Assembly (NCBI RefSeq): GCF_900120195.1
Contig: NZ_LT635539.1
Coordinates: forward strand, 1,996,649 to 2,060,648
Length of the DNA: 64,000 nucleotides
Direction: 5' to 3'
Source: Blautia sp. Marseille-P3087
Lineage (GTDB): Bacteria; Bacillota; Clostridia; Lachnospirales; Lachnospiraceae
The notes beneath the pieces are model-generated. The model was not told the DNA's origin, ran no database searches, and was given only the letters and a program-made list of their open reading frames with translations. The position numbers and the translations under genes were made by a program. Shown here piece after piece: positions 36,719 through 45,548 of the stretch (the first letter of the stretch is position 1; every line of letters begins with the position of its first letter).

Positions 36719-36903
36719 TTATACATTCTGATTTGAATTTTTAGAACCAGTTATAAAATATTGTTCTTCGGGGTTATTACAATCTATTTCAAACAGCCGA
36801 TCTAATTCATAGTTGTTTAAATATGCCGTTTTACTTATATTGGACGAGCCAATAATTACAAAGGCTTTATTATCATTAGCAATGTAATAAAACTTACCAT
36901 GAT
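36719..36903 (-). pseudogene. C-terminal fragment of a phospholipase D-like protein
   Basis: Reads PFYHGKFYYIANDNKAFVII then GSSNISKTAYLNNYELD and a stop at 36719. HGK...GSSN is an HKD-type phosphodiesterase motif of PLD-fold nucleases or helicase-associated domains. Only the last motif is left; its upstream side joins the M20 gene. Confidence 0.65.
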
Positions 36904-38129
36904 AAAAAGGTTTGAGCTGATAATTCTTTTAACACGTCACAAAGCAGTTCAAAACCGGTCTGTATATCCGCTACAGCGGTGGCTTCTGCCGGATTATGGC
37001 TGATACCTCCGATACTCGGCACGAAGATCATCGCGGTCGGGAAATGCTTTCCGAATACCATCGAGTCGTGTCCGGCGCCGCTGTTCATATGCTTATACGC
37101 GAGATGTTTCTCTTCACAGTGCCGCTCGATCACCCGAATCACGTTCGGATCCATCTGTACGGACTCCAGCCAGTCATTCTGTCGAAGCCGGGTCTGAAAG
37201 CCCTTGCGTTCGATGGATTCCAGTACACGTTTCAGAAGAACCACATCTTGAAGCAGTTCCTCATTGCTACCATCGCGCAGATCGATGAGCAGATTCACTC
37301 GATCTGCAATGACATTCTGCATTCCAGGAAATACCTGTATCGCGCCATAGGTAAGGGTGGCAGAAGGAGCCTGCGCCATCATCTGACGGGTAGACTCTGT
37401 GATAAATTCCGCAGCAGCTACCACAGGATCGTGCCGTAAAGACATCGAGGTGGTACCTGCATGGTTCTGGCTTCCCTGAATGGTCAGCTCATAGTTGACG
37501 ATACCGACGATACTGTCCACAATACCGATCTGCTTCTGCTCGCTTTCAAGCACCGGTCCCTGTTCGATATGCAGTTCTACGATTGCTCGAATATCGTCAC
37601 GTTTCACGTTTTTCAGCGTTTCCGTCTGATACCCGGCAGATACCAGTGCTTCACGAAGTGTGACGCCATCACGGCTGAGCTCCTCGAGATCCTCTTCTTT
37701 CAGCGTGCCACAGATTGCGCGGCTCCCCTGACAGCCGGATGGAAAACGACTGCCCTCTTCTTCCATCAGACCCCCCACTTCCAGGCTGTGTTTCGGAACG
37801 AAGCCCGACTGTTTGAGGTATCCCAGCGCTGCCACACCAGTCACAACGCCCAGTGCGCCATCATATTTTCCACCGTTCTTTACGGTATCCAGGTGGGATC
37901 CCGTCAATATGGTTCCAGGTTCTGTCCCCGGAAGCCGTCCATACACGTTACCGATCGCGTCCTCTCTGTATTCAAGCCCCAGCTCCTCGATCCACTCACG
38001 CAGGATGTTCTTCGCGATTTTGTCTTCCAGAGTATACGCTGCACGCCAGATCTCTCCGTCGATGCGCGTCGCATCGGCCAGCTGACACAGCATTTCTTCG
38101 ATTCTTACTCCCGCTTCGTTTTTCATCAT
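36894..38129 (-). CDS. M20-family amidohydrolase (allantoate/N-carbamoyl-amino acid hydrolase)
   Basis: About 411 residues. Zinc-ligand motifs are TGSHLDTVKNGGKYDGALGV in part (SHLDTV; GGKYDG), EEEGSRF, and ELHIEQGPVLE; the C-terminal MNSGAGHDSM is also typical. It would hydrolyse allantoate, ureidoglycolate or N-carbamoyl-amino acids. The start at 38129 follows TGAGGTGA. The stop lies inside the PLD fragment, so the last few residues (TFLSW) are not native. The gene is visibly richer in G+C than its neighbours and sits between two 271-bp repeats, which suggests recent acquisition. Confidence 0.9.
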   Translation of the reverse strand: MMKNEAGVRIEEMLCQLADATRIDGEIWRAAYTLEDKIAKNILREWIEELGLEYREDAIGNVYGRLPGTEPGTILTGSHLDTVKNGGKYDGALGVVTGVAALGYLKQSGFVPKHSLEVGGLMEEEGSRFPSGCQGSRAICGTLKEEDLEELSRDGVTLREALVSAGYQTETLKNVKRDDIRAIVELHIEQGPVLESEQKQIGIVDSIVGIVNYELTIQGSQNHAGTTSMSLRHDPVVAAAEFITESTRQMMAQAPSATLTYGAIQVFPGMQNVIADRVNLLIDLRDGSNEELLQDVVLLKRVLESIERKGFQTRLRQNDWLESVQMDPNVIRVIERHCEEKHLAYKHMNSGAGHDSMVFGKHFPTAMIFVPSIGGISHNPAEATAVADIQTGFELLCDVLKELSAQTFLSW

Positions 38130-38150
38130 AAATGTCACCTCATTTCATAG

Positions 38151-38422
38151 TTTGTTTAAATAATAGCTTCATAATTTTTCACCACTCTCTCCAACAGATA
38201 TAATTGGTTCTTTATAAGTACCATAATACCATGCCGGAACACCTTAAAAAATATGTAAATCGAAGAATTAACCCATCTTATTTCACGGATTATGATAAAA
38301 CATAGATTTCCGGCTATAAATCTCTACTTGTTCACAAAAAGATATAAAAAAGACCATCTACTGCTTGTTTACGGTAAATGATCTTTTCATTGCAATATTT
38401 AATTAAATATCATACTGAGCCG
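38151..38422. repeat. 271-bp direct repeat, copy 2
   Basis: Copy of 36357-36627 with one extra A and a few substitutions. It places the promoter and first codons of the LURP-like gene (MKLLFKQT) directly upstream of the M20 gene. Confidence 0.9.
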
Positions 38423-38470
38423 ATTGTTCACGTATCAATTTACATGTTTCTCATTGTATTGCTCGCCCTA

Positions 38471-39226
38471 TTATAAATACAATTTATTTTCCTTCCTACC
38501 GGAACAAACCTTCTTCATTTTCAGTCCAGCGATAAAACTGACAAGCTTACTGTAATTTCGTGCTTTCTTCGGACAGACTGCTACACAGTGCATACAAGAA
38601 ATGCACTTATCCTTATCGGTCATCTTTGGATTTTCCAACGGAATGGCACCTGCCGGGCATTCTTTTGCGCACAGACCGCAGGAAGTGCATTTTCCATTTG
38701 CAACAGGTTTGAGCGGAACACCACCATATTCTCGATATGGTCTGTTTCCCGGAAATGCAGGTGTACTTTGTGCTTCGCTGTTTTGCATAATCTTTGCGGC
38801 AAATTCCAGCAATTCCTTTTCATCCTGCCGATCCGGGCGTCCGGTTCCAAATTGGTGCATCAGGGAATGCTCTGCGACAGCCTCCATTCCTGCGATACAT
38901 ACAAATCCTGATGCCTCCAGAACATCCTGTAGTTCCAATAGAGTATCATCAATCATACGGTTTCCAAATACTGCCACAAGAATTGCTTTCGTACCATCTG
39001 CCTTTACTTTGCGGAACATATCCGTTACAACTGATGGAATGCGTCCACCGTAAGACGGTACAGCAACCAAACATAGGTCCTTTTTTTCAAATTTCACCTT
39101 CATGAGTTTATCTGGTTCTTTAATTAGATCGATTTCTTCAGCATCCAGCTTCGTCCCTTTCGCAACAATATCTGCTACTTTCTCTGTGCCCCCTGTCGGG
39201 CTGAAAAATATGTTATAAAATCTCAT
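38471..39226 (-). CDS. EFR1-type flavodoxin/ferredoxin fusion
   Basis: 251 residues. The N-terminal flavodoxin-like domain begins with FFSPTGGTEKVADIVAKG and has VAVPSYGGRIP; the C-terminal part has two 4Fe-4S motifs, CTSCGLCAKECP and CISCMHCVAVCP. EFR1 proteins are thought to pass electrons between flavin and iron-sulfur centres; the partner is unknown. It starts after AGGAGG, preceded by the boundary motif at 39240-39252. A frameshifted copy is at 61728-62482. Confidence 0.9.
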   Translation of the reverse strand: MRFYNIFFSPTGGTEKVADIVAKGTKLDAEEIDLIKEPDKLMKVKFEKKDLCLVAVPSYGGRIPSVVTDMFRKVKADGTKAILVAVFGNRMIDDTLLELQDVLEASGFVCIAGMEAVAEHSLMHQFGTGRPDRQDEKELLEFAAKIMQNSEAQSTPAFPGNRPYREYGGVPLKPVANGKCTSCGLCAKECPAGAIPLENPKMTDKDKCISCMHCVAVCPKKARNYSKLVSFIAGLKMKKVCSGRKENKLYL

Positions 39227-39239
39227 AATGATCCTCCTA

Positions 39240-39252
39240 CTGATTCCGATTT
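39240..39252 (-). repeat. Boundary core motif (CTGATTCCGATTT)
   Basis: Just upstream of the EFR1 ribosome site. Similarity with the second EFR1 copy begins here and not further upstream. Confidence 0.55.
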
Positions 39253-39298
39253 GTTTATTGTCCTTTTATAACGGTTGACCAATTGTTTTCAATAGTCT

Positions 39299-40126
39299 TT
39301 ATATGTTTGAAAGGAATTCTTCTATCAAACTATTTATCATCTCCGGTTTATCTGTATTAGAATTATGACCAGCCCCTTCAATCCACTTTAAAAGAATTTT
39401 CGTTTTTCGATGCCATTCTCTGTTATACCTTATGCATGAACCGGCATGATCCTTTGTACCACATATCAACAGGGAAGAACATTTGATTTCATATGGCAGA
39501 TCCTTTTCCATTGCCTCTGCCAGAATACGAAACCCATGCCCGGCAATTTGGGCATAACGATGCTGATCACCATCATAGACTAGCATCATTTCCTTCATCA
39601 GATTTCTGCCATAATCAGAAGTTGCAACTCCCTCGGTTCCGGATTTCAAAAGCAACTTCCATGGGTAATGTGCATATACTGGTTCCATTCTTTTCAGAAG
39701 CCAGATCTCCACTGCTGTCACATAGTTTCTCTGGAGCGGTGCTGAATCAATGGAAATAAAACCTGCCAGCCGGTCAGGATACAATTGTGCATAAGCCTGT
39801 CCCACATATCCTCCCATTGATTGACCGATTATAATTGGTTTTATGATTTCTTCTTTTTCAAGAATCCCATTCAGCCATTTTGCCTTATCAAACAGATCAA
39901 ATTCAAACCGAAACGGCCAGGAAGAGGCATGAGCCGGTGCATCCCATACAATAATATTATATTTTTCCACGAAATGCTCAACCTGTTTATCAAACAGTCT
40001 ATGGTCAGCAGTCAGCCCCGGAAGAAATACAAGCGTCGTTGTATCCAAACTCAGAATACTTGACCAATAGTGGATCGTTCCACAAGGAGTTTGATATGTA
40101 CTTTCTTTCAACAAGTTCACCTCCAC
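39299..40126 (-). CDS. Alpha/beta hydrolase
   Basis: 275 residues. The nucleophile elbow is GQSMGGYVG (about 108-116), an acid residue follows in LICGTKDHAG, and the catalytic His is in EGAGHNSNTD near the end. It begins LKESTYQTPCGTIHYW. Substrate unknown. An acidic coding fragment precedes it in the reverse direction at 40142. Confidence 0.87.
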   Translation of the reverse strand: MEVNLLKESTYQTPCGTIHYWSSILSLDTTTLVFLPGLTADHRLFDKQVEHFVEKYNIIVWDAPAHASSWPFRFEFDLFDKAKWLNGILEKEEIIKPIIIGQSMGGYVGQAYAQLYPDRLAGFISIDSAPLQRNYVTAVEIWLLKRMEPVYAHYPWKLLLKSGTEGVATSDYGRNLMKEMMLVYDGDQHRYAQIAGHGFRILAEAMEKDLPYEIKCSSLLICGTKDHAGSCIRYNREWHRKTKILLKWIEGAGHNSNTDKPEMINSLIEEFLSNI

Positions 40127-40141
40127 AATTTCCTTGCATTA

Positions 40142-40305
40142 TTAATTCCCGTAGTTCTCCTCCCAGTAATCATAAGCATCATCATATCCGCCATCATAAT
40201 TTCCTCCACCAAATTCCTCAGCCCAGTCATCAGCGAAATCATCCGGATCATCATAATTATAAACATCATAGGAATCGTTTATCCGGGATGAATAAGAAAC
40301 TAAAA
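40142..40305 (-). pseudogene. Asp/Tyr-rich C-terminal coding fragment
   Basis: Directly after the DUF1016 stop and in the same frame, the minus strand reads YSSRINDSYDVYNYDDPDDF, then ADDWAEEFGGGNYDGG and YWEENYGN before a stop. There is no start codon in this frame. It looks like the acidic tail of an unknown protein. Confidence 0.45.
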
Positions 40306-40306
40306 A

Positions 40307-41386
40307 TTATTCATTTAATTCAGCCTCAATCTCTTCAATAGTAGGCATACTACCTCTAAACTCTTCTGGTATAAGTTTTGATAATTCATAGCTAGAAATA
40401 CCAAGTGGCTGGCTAGTAGATTCTAATGCATACTGGGCTTCTACTTTATCCATATCTTTGCAAATCAGAAGTCCCAATGTAGGATTATCGGCTTCTGTTT
40501 TCATCTGATGATTAACAGCCACAACATAAGTTCCCAATTGACCTGCATAAGAAGAATCAAATTTTCCTGTTTTTATTTCTACAACAACATAGCAATGCCT
40601 TTGAGTATTGTAAAATAGCATGTCTATAAATTTTTCAGTATCTCCGACCTCAATTCTCACTTCCCTGCCCATATAAGCAAAGCCAGTACCTAACTCCATA
40701 AGAAAATTATTAACTTTCTCTATAAGCGCATCCTTTAGTTCCTTTTCATCATACCTTTCACGCAAAGTCAAAAAATCAAAATTATATGGATCCTTCGTAA
40801 TTGCTTGTGCTAAATCACTCTGTTCTATCGGAAGTGTATTAGAAAAGTTAGTTATTGCCTTGCCCTGGCGTTCATATAAATCCGTTCCTAAGAAGTTTAG
40901 TAAAACATCTCTTGACCAATTGTTTTCAATAGTCTTTCTGATATAAAACAATGCCTTTGCAGAATTTCCTTTGCATTTATCAAGTATTATTTTGTTATGT
41001 CCCCATGGTATTCTAAAAATGATTTGTAAATCATCCCCAACTTGGGGACGATTTGCATCTGTAATCAATTCGTCCTCAACTTGAGAACAAATTACTGCGT
41101 CAGGATACATCTCATAAAAGTATCTCATATATTTCAAGTTAGTTGGAGAAAATGATTTCACATCTGGCAAAATAGATTTCAAATCGTCACTCACCGTTTT
41201 ATAAAATCTTGTTCCATATCCAAACTGTTCACTCATAGATGAAATGCCCTTACCAAGTTTCCAATAAAATCTTAGCATCTCATCATTTATCTTCATAGAA
41301 GCCCTGATTTGGCTTCTTCTAAAATCAGTGGATATTCCGGCAATCCACTCTTTATATTCATTATCAGCCTTAAACAATTCACTCAT
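40307..41386 (-). CDS. DUF1016 / PDDEXK nuclease-domain protein (YhcG-like)
   Basis: 359 residues. The N-terminal DUF1016_N begins IAGISTDFRRSQIRASMKIN; the C-terminal PDDEXK-type core has FIDMLFYNTQRHCYVVVEIK (Asp and E-x-K) and GQLGTYVVAVN. Members are predicted nucleases often found with restriction systems or alone in defence regions. No methylase or partner is present here. Confidence 0.85.
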   Translation of the reverse strand: MSELFKADNEYKEWIAGISTDFRRSQIRASMKINDEMLRFYWKLGKGISSMSEQFGYGTRFYKTVSDDLKSILPDVKSFSPTNLKYMRYFYEMYPDAVICSQVEDELITDANRPQVGDDLQIIFRIPWGHNKIILDKCKGNSAKALFYIRKTIENNWSRDVLLNFLGTDLYERQGKAITNFSNTLPIEQSDLAQAITKDPYNFDFLTLRERYDEKELKDALIEKVNNFLMELGTGFAYMGREVRIEVGDTEKFIDMLFYNTQRHCYVVVEIKTGKFDSSYAGQLGTYVVAVNHQMKTEADNPTLGLLICKDMDKVEAQYALESTSQPLGISSYELSKLIPEEFRGSMPTIEEIEAELNE

Positions 41387-41427
41387 ATATAATCCTTTCT
41401 ACTGTGTCAGTTCGACAATTGTCGAGT

Positions 41428-42060
41428 TTACAGTTTCTTTATAGGATGTCTAATGACCGTTTTCCATTTTTCTGGGGCAACCTTTCTTGCATCAGACAGA
41501 TATATTTCATGATGTAATCTTCCCATATTCATATCATTAACATATCCATTCTGCTCCAAATACGCATCCATAAGTGCAACAGTTGCCGGTTCATCATCAA
41601 ATGCTCCCAAGTGCATTATTTGAACACACAATCCCTCGTCAATGGTCACAAACTCTGCAGATGAACAATTTATTTTTTTCTTTTTGGTTGCTGTTTCAAC
41701 AGCCCATTCAAAATCCTTTTGATTTACAAAATCAGGCAGGCGTATAACTGAAATCCAATTAAAAGAATCTTTATCTGCATAATTTACACCATATATATTT
41801 TCCTGCCACCAGAATCCTTCAAGTGGTGGAACTACATATTCAAAAAATCCTGCAATTTTATGATCTGTCTTATAACTCATTCTCAAAGTATATGCAACCG
41901 CATATAATACACTAATTGCCTGCTGATATGCTCCACCTTCTTCGTTTGGATTACCCTTTCCTCTGACCGCAATATAATTTGCTTTAGGGACAGTCACGAT
42001 CTCCGGTTTATTTTTAGGCATATAAAACTCTTTATATTCTTTCTTAAAATCAAAAGCCAT
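41428..42060 (-). CDS. GyrI-like small-molecule-binding protein
   Basis: 210 residues beginning MAFDFKKEYKEFYMPKNKPE; KANYIAVRGKGNPNEEGGAY is the typical start of stand-alone GyrI-like (SOUL/effector-binding) proteins, and GLCVQIMHLGAFDDEPATV is the second conserved block. Such proteins bind or hydrolyse hydrophobic cations in some bacteria; the role here is unknown. Just after the stop is a CTCGACAATTGTCGAAC palindrome. Confidence 0.85.
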   Translation of the reverse strand: MAFDFKKEYKEFYMPKNKPEIVTVPKANYIAVRGKGNPNEEGGAYQQAISVLYAVAYTLRMSYKTDHKIAGFFEYVVPPLEGFWWQENIYGVNYADKDSFNWISVIRLPDFVNQKDFEWAVETATKKKKINCSSAEFVTIDEGLCVQIMHLGAFDDEPATVALMDAYLEQNGYVNDMNMGRLHHEIYLSDARKVAPEKWKTVIRHPIKKL

Positions 42061-42083
42061 AACTAACTCCTTAAATTTATAAT

Positions 42084-42762
42084 TTATGAACTCAAATTCG
42101 TTACCAGTGACGAATATCTTTTTGTCTTGTTTTTAATATCTTCCTCAGTAACACCATAATAACTGTATAAATCTCTGGATATTTTCTTAAATTTTTTCAT
42201 TACCGCCTTATTTCCTGAATAAGACATTCCAAATATATTCCAAGTATAATCTATCTCCATTTCAAGAAAATCATCATCGATTCTTATTTTATACAAATGA
42301 AAATCCATAGGAATTATACTATCGGGCATTTCAGCAATCATTTCATTTCGAGTCTTTATTTTACCCAAATACTCTTTGACGGATGCTTCATTAGAAAAAT
42401 CCGGTACCGAAATATCCTTCATTTCACCCAAAAGTTCTGGTTCATATTGCAAAATCAAACTCTCTTTTAGACATTTTATTTGTTCAATATATTCTCTATC
42501 AGCGGGAGCAGTTTCGGTCAATTCGTATTTATCTTTTGCATACTGCACTGTTTCAGAAAGAGAATGCGGATTTGCAACTATTGTCTTCTCTACTTTTTTT
42601 TCTCTTATATCTATATATGCTATTTTTAATTCTAATCTTTAATGGTTGCTTTTTTGAATGTCCTGCTATAAAAATGCTTGTAGGACCATCTGCACCACCT
42701 ATGATTGAAATCGCATTTTTACTTTTTTGTTTCATTCGCCTTTTCATTCGCCTTTTCCTCAC
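42084..42762 (-). pseudogene. Protein with an ADGPTSIF motif, frameshifted at a poly-A run
   Basis: The first part (42762 to about 42590) reads NAISIIGGADGPTSIFIAG and IYRYKRKK, the second (from about 42590) reads KKVEKTIVANPHSLSETVQY and continues for 154 residues. They join if a run of eight A (about 42594-42601) had seven. The ADGPTSIF motif also occurs in sodium-pumping decarboxylase beta subunits, but this protein is otherwise soluble and is not that subunit. It is broken, phase-variable, or a sequencing error. Confidence 0.7.
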
Positions 42763-42774
42763 AAATCCCGATTT
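42762..42774 (-). repeat. Boundary core motif (CAAATCCCGATTT)
   Basis: Immediately after the GNAT stop codon (42775) and just before the ribosome site of the next gene. Confidence 0.65.
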
Positions 42775-43200
42775 CTATTTTTGTTTCCATAGCATGGTGT
42801 ACTCTTTTTCACCAGTAGCTTCATCCAAACCTTCACATTGAATAATGAACCCTTCTCTTTGGTAAAAAGAAATTGCTCTGGCATTCTTCTGATATACATT
42901 TAATCGTAAGCTGACTTTTTTATCCTTAATATAATCCAATAAAAGCTTACCTATGCCACATGACTGCATTTCATCAGAGACAAAAATACCTTCGATATAT
43001 TCATCATTTAGTCCTACAAATCCTTGTATCATTTTATCTGCTTCAAACACATAGACTTCGGATTGTGACAGCATTTCTTTTACTAATTCATAATTACTTT
43101 TCCAGTATTGATTGGAAATAAAATAATGTGCTTTCAGATTTGTCTTTAACCATATGTCAGCAACTCTATCGATATCTCCGTTCAGCAACTTTCTAATCAT
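42775..43200 (-). CDS. GNAT-family N-acetyltransferase
   Basis: 141 residues. The acetyl-CoA loop is QSCGIGKLLLDY (about 77-88), preceded by EGIFVSDEMQ; the end has NARAISFYQREGFI (YxxxGF). The start at 43200 follows GGAGAATA. Likely acetylates a small amine; the substrate is unknown. Confidence 0.88.
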   Translation of the reverse strand: MIRKLLNGDIDRVADIWLKTNLKAHYFISNQYWKSNYELVKEMLSQSEVYVFEADKMIQGFVGLNDEYIEGIFVSDEMQSCGIGKLLLDYIKDKKVSLRLNVYQKNARAISFYQREGFIIQCEGLDEATGEKEYTMLWKQK

Positions 43201-43397
43201 AACAAATATTCTCCACAACTACATCCTTTATGCATTTTCTCTTTTTTCCATTCTATCACAAGCTCACCATTAATCATCAATTTTTTGATATTTTTTCTTT
43301 TCCCCCACTGTAAAACAGCCTCTGAACGTTTCGTTATATAGAGGGATACAAATAAGAGCAAGATCCACCCATGTTTAACAGTATTGCCGTTTGGCAT
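43197..43397 (-). CDS. Possible 66-residue ORF, probably an element remnant
   Basis: Reads MPNGNTVKHGWILLLFVSLYITKRSEAVLQWG in two blocks and ends CSCGEYLL, overlapping the GNAT start. AGGAGAAC precedes the ATG. No family recognised. The upstream DNA (43398-43540) has a TATGGGGAGATCCCCAT palindrome and GGGGGTGTAGCC, of a kind often seen next to mobilization genes. Confidence 0.3.
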   Translation of the reverse strand: MPNGNTVKHGWILLLFVSLYITKRSEAVLQWGKRKNIKKLMINGELVIEWKKEKMHKGCSCGEYLL

Positions 43398-43544
43398 CCT
43401 GTTCTCCTATGGGATTTATCTTGATGGGGATCTCCCCATACCCTCTCAATAACAGACGTTTCACTTGTGGATCCTTAACAAACTTACCGAAGAAGAAAAT
43501 TAATAATATATTTGGTGGCTACACCCCCAAGCCCCTGTAGAATA

Positions 43545-43591
43545 AATAACGCCAGTACTGGATATCAAAAATCCCGCACCGGCGTTATTTA
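43545..43591 (-). terminator. Bidirectional terminator
   Basis: AAATAACGCC, 27 bases, GGCGTTATTT, a perfect 10-bp stem. It lies 18 bases after the DUF6219 stop. Confidence 0.75.
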
Positions 43592-43608
43592 TTAAAATAT
43601 TTTGTTTT

Positions 43609-43818
43609 TTAATCTTCAACACTCTCTACTGAAACTTCTTTTTTCTTCCTACTTTTACCAGAAATCATCTTGTGTCCTGTATAAATAGCCATAATCATGC
43701 AAAGCAAAGAACTTGCTGCAAAGTACTTATGGCCTTCTTTTGATCCCTTATAACCTGTATAAAAAGTTCCAAGCATTGTAATCAGTGCACCGATAGACCA
43801 ATATTTATGTGATTTCAT
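43609..43818 (-). CDS. DUF6219-like small membrane protein
   Basis: 69 residues with two helices (IGALITMLGTFYTGYKG and YFAASSLLCMIMAIYTGHK) and a lysine-rich C-terminus. AGGAGGTATC precedes the start. Common in clostridial accessory DNA; function unknown. Confidence 0.7.
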   Translation of the reverse strand: MKSHKYWSIGALITMLGTFYTGYKGSKEGHKYFAASSLLCMIMAIYTGHKMISGKSRKKKEVSVESVED

Positions 43819-43870
43819 TCAGATACCTCCTGCCGTTTTTCTTAATCATATACCTTTTAAAAGATATATA

Positions 43871-43884
43871 CAAACTGGAAGTTG
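43871..43884 (-). repeat. Boundary core-like motif (CAAACTGGAAGTTG)
   Basis: Ends at the base before the stop codon of the 131-residue membrane protein. Confidence 0.55.
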
Positions 43885-44280
43885 TTATTCTTTTACGATT
43901 TTATCAATGCAGAAATAAACAGCTATCATAATTAAAGATATTACCAATCCAACATAAAACTCTGGAAAAGCAAATTCGATACTATTATGAATACTCATTT
44001 TCCCTGTTATATTCATTATGTGCCAAGTAAAGAAATTGTATATTTCAGAAATCACAATTCCTACTACTCCTAATCCACCAAAAATTTTATTGATTTTTTT
44101 ATTTTTAAATGGAATCCATACGCCTATAATAAAAAATAACACAGATATAATGCCTATTGGATTATACAAGTTAATTAAACCACTAATCTCTTGTACACCT
44201 TTCATTCCACCATATTGGTTTGATAACATTGGTAATAAACTAATAACAAATGCTATTGTTAATATAATCTTCTTTTTCAT
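43885..44280 (-). CDS. Four-helix membrane protein of unknown function
   Basis: 131 residues with helices at about 5-20, 40-56, 70-88 and 106-125 (last is GLVISLIMIAVYFCIDKI). GTGAGATG lies upstream of the ATG. No family recognised; stands alone between two boundary motifs. Confidence 0.65.
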   Translation of the reverse strand: MKKKIILTIAFVISLLPMLSNQYGGMKGVQEISGLINLYNPIGIISVLFFIIGVWIPFKNKKINKIFGGLGVVGIVISEIYNFFTWHIMNITGKMSIHNSIEFAFPEFYVGLVISLIMIAVYFCIDKIVKE

Positions 44281-44328
44281 AAAATACATCTCACTTTCAA
44301 ATTACGACTTATCGTTATGTTCACTTTT

Positions 44329-44838
44329 TCAGACAAGAAATTTCAAAACTAAATCATTAAAATCTTTTGCTTCTTCAAAAGCACCATGACCATATTTTTC
44401 ATAGATTTTAAGCTTGCAATCAGAAATATTCTCAGCTAGCTCATATGCTGCCTTATTTCCGACAATATAATCCCGTTCTCCGCCAACAATAAGGGTTGGT
44501 ACTTGAATCTTTCCAAGCCAGGGCCGTGCATCATGTGCCATACAAGCATTTCCCTGTATAATAAACCTTTCTAAACTCCTTGGTTCACTCATTTTTAATA
44601 ATATTCCATAAAATCGTCGGTATGTTTTTAATTTCTGTTCAGAGTATGTTTTCTCAGCAGTATCAATAAATATATCTTTAAAATCACCTTGCTTGGCCAT
44701 ATCAATCCATGTACCAACAACCGTTTTAATGACATCATTTGCATATGGTGCCGTATTGGCAAGAACCAACTTGGTTACAAGCTCTGGATATTTTGCTGCA
44801 AGATGCATAGATATCACTCCACCCTGTGATACACCCAT
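44329..44838 (-). pseudogene. Alpha/beta hydrolase lacking its N-terminal third
   Basis: Starts at the nucleophile elbow MGVSQGGVISMHLA and continues normally: LIVGGERDYIVG (acid) and YGHGAFEEA (His). The roughly 90 residues that should precede the elbow are absent; upstream sequence reads into the palindromic motif at 44862. Probably inactive. Confidence 0.8.
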
Positions 44839-44861
44839 GACACATATTTTTCTCCACGATA

Positions 44862-44875
44862 CAACTTTGAAGTTG
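44862..44875 (-). repeat. Boundary core-like motif (CAACTTTGAAGTTG)
   Basis: An almost perfect palindrome immediately after the stop codon of the 207-residue hydrolase (44876), and the point at which the truncated hydrolase upstream sequence begins. Confidence 0.6.
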
Positions 44876-45499
44876 TCAGATACTTTTATAAAACTCTCGC
44901 AATAAGGAGGCTAATTCTTCCGGAGATTCCAAATTCACTTCGTGACCGGTTCTCGGAATTTCTTTGAATTGGGAATGCTTCATAATATCTGCAAGTTCGA
45001 TAGATGCTCTTTTGTTGGTTTTATCTTTTTCTCCACAAACGACCAATACAGGACAGGAGACTTGGTTCAATGAATCACTAAAATCAAGTGCCACCATGGT
45101 GTCACACAGACTTATAAAATCGAGTTTTCCAAAGCCGGTTTGTTGAAACATCGACTGTGGCATAAAACGAAATAGTGCATTTTGCAGTTTTAATAATCTC
45201 TTTGGCATCTTATACTGCGTTGCAATCAAAACTAATGCCTTTACTTTTTGGGGATAGTCTATCGCATAGTTAAGTGCCAACACTCCACCCAAGGAAAGAC
45301 CACACAAAATGATTTCCTCATTTTCTGCATCACACAATTCCACAAAAGCAGAGTAGAGGGTGGAATATGTTGCCGCTTTGCCTTTGACCATTTCCGACAA
45401 ATCCAAGCATACGCTATGATCCAACACTTCTGTTGCTTCTATCGCCTTGTTCCAACTGCCTGCATTTTGTCCCAATCCATGCAAGTATAAGTATTTCAT
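44876..45499 (-). CDS. Alpha/beta hydrolase
   Basis: 207 residues. It opens YLYLHGLGQNAGSW (oxyanion HG), has the nucleophile elbow CGLSLGGVLAL (about 84-94), the acid in VVCGEKDKTNK and the His in RTGHEVNLE. The start at 45499 is set by AGGAGAG. Substrate unknown. Bounded by motifs at 44862 and 45512. Confidence 0.88.
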   Translation of the reverse strand: MKYLYLHGLGQNAGSWNKAIEATEVLDHSVCLDLSEMVKGKAATYSTLYSAFVELCDAENEEIILCGLSLGGVLALNYAIDYPQKVKALVLIATQYKMPKRLLKLQNALFRFMPQSMFQQTGFGKLDFISLCDTMVALDFSDSLNQVSCPVLVVCGEKDKTNKRASIELADIMKHSQFKEIPRTGHEVNLESPEELASLLREFYKSI

Positions 45500-45511
45500 C
45501 TGTTCTCTCCT

Positions 45512-45524
45512 CAACTTCCGATTT
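45512..45524 (-). repeat. Boundary core motif (CAACTTCCGATTT)
   Basis: Between SdpI and the hydrolase start, directly before its ribosome site. Confidence 0.6.
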
Positions 45525-45535
45525 TCTCAATTCTC

Positions 45536-45548
45536 CAAACTTGAATTT
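45536..45548 (-). repeat. Boundary core motif (CAAACTTGAATTT)
   Basis: Overlaps the stop codon of the SdpI gene (45547-45549). Confidence 0.6.

Noticed and set aside
36979-38150. Several long plus-strand open frames opposite the M20 gene
   Set aside because: They mirror the codon structure of the G+C-rich minus-strand gene and show no family features or ribosome sites.
38588-39105. Plus-strand open frames opposite the EFR1 gene, repeated at 61845-62168
   Set aside because: They persist in both copies only because the EFR1 DNA is duplicated; the minus-strand protein has clear domains.
40307-41386. DUF1016 nuclease as part of a restriction-modification system
   Set aside because: No methylase, specificity or translocase gene lies in the surrounding DNA.
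42553-42762. Sodium-pumping decarboxylase beta subunit
   Set aside because: Only the short ADGPTSIF motif is shared; the rest of the protein is soluble and far too small.
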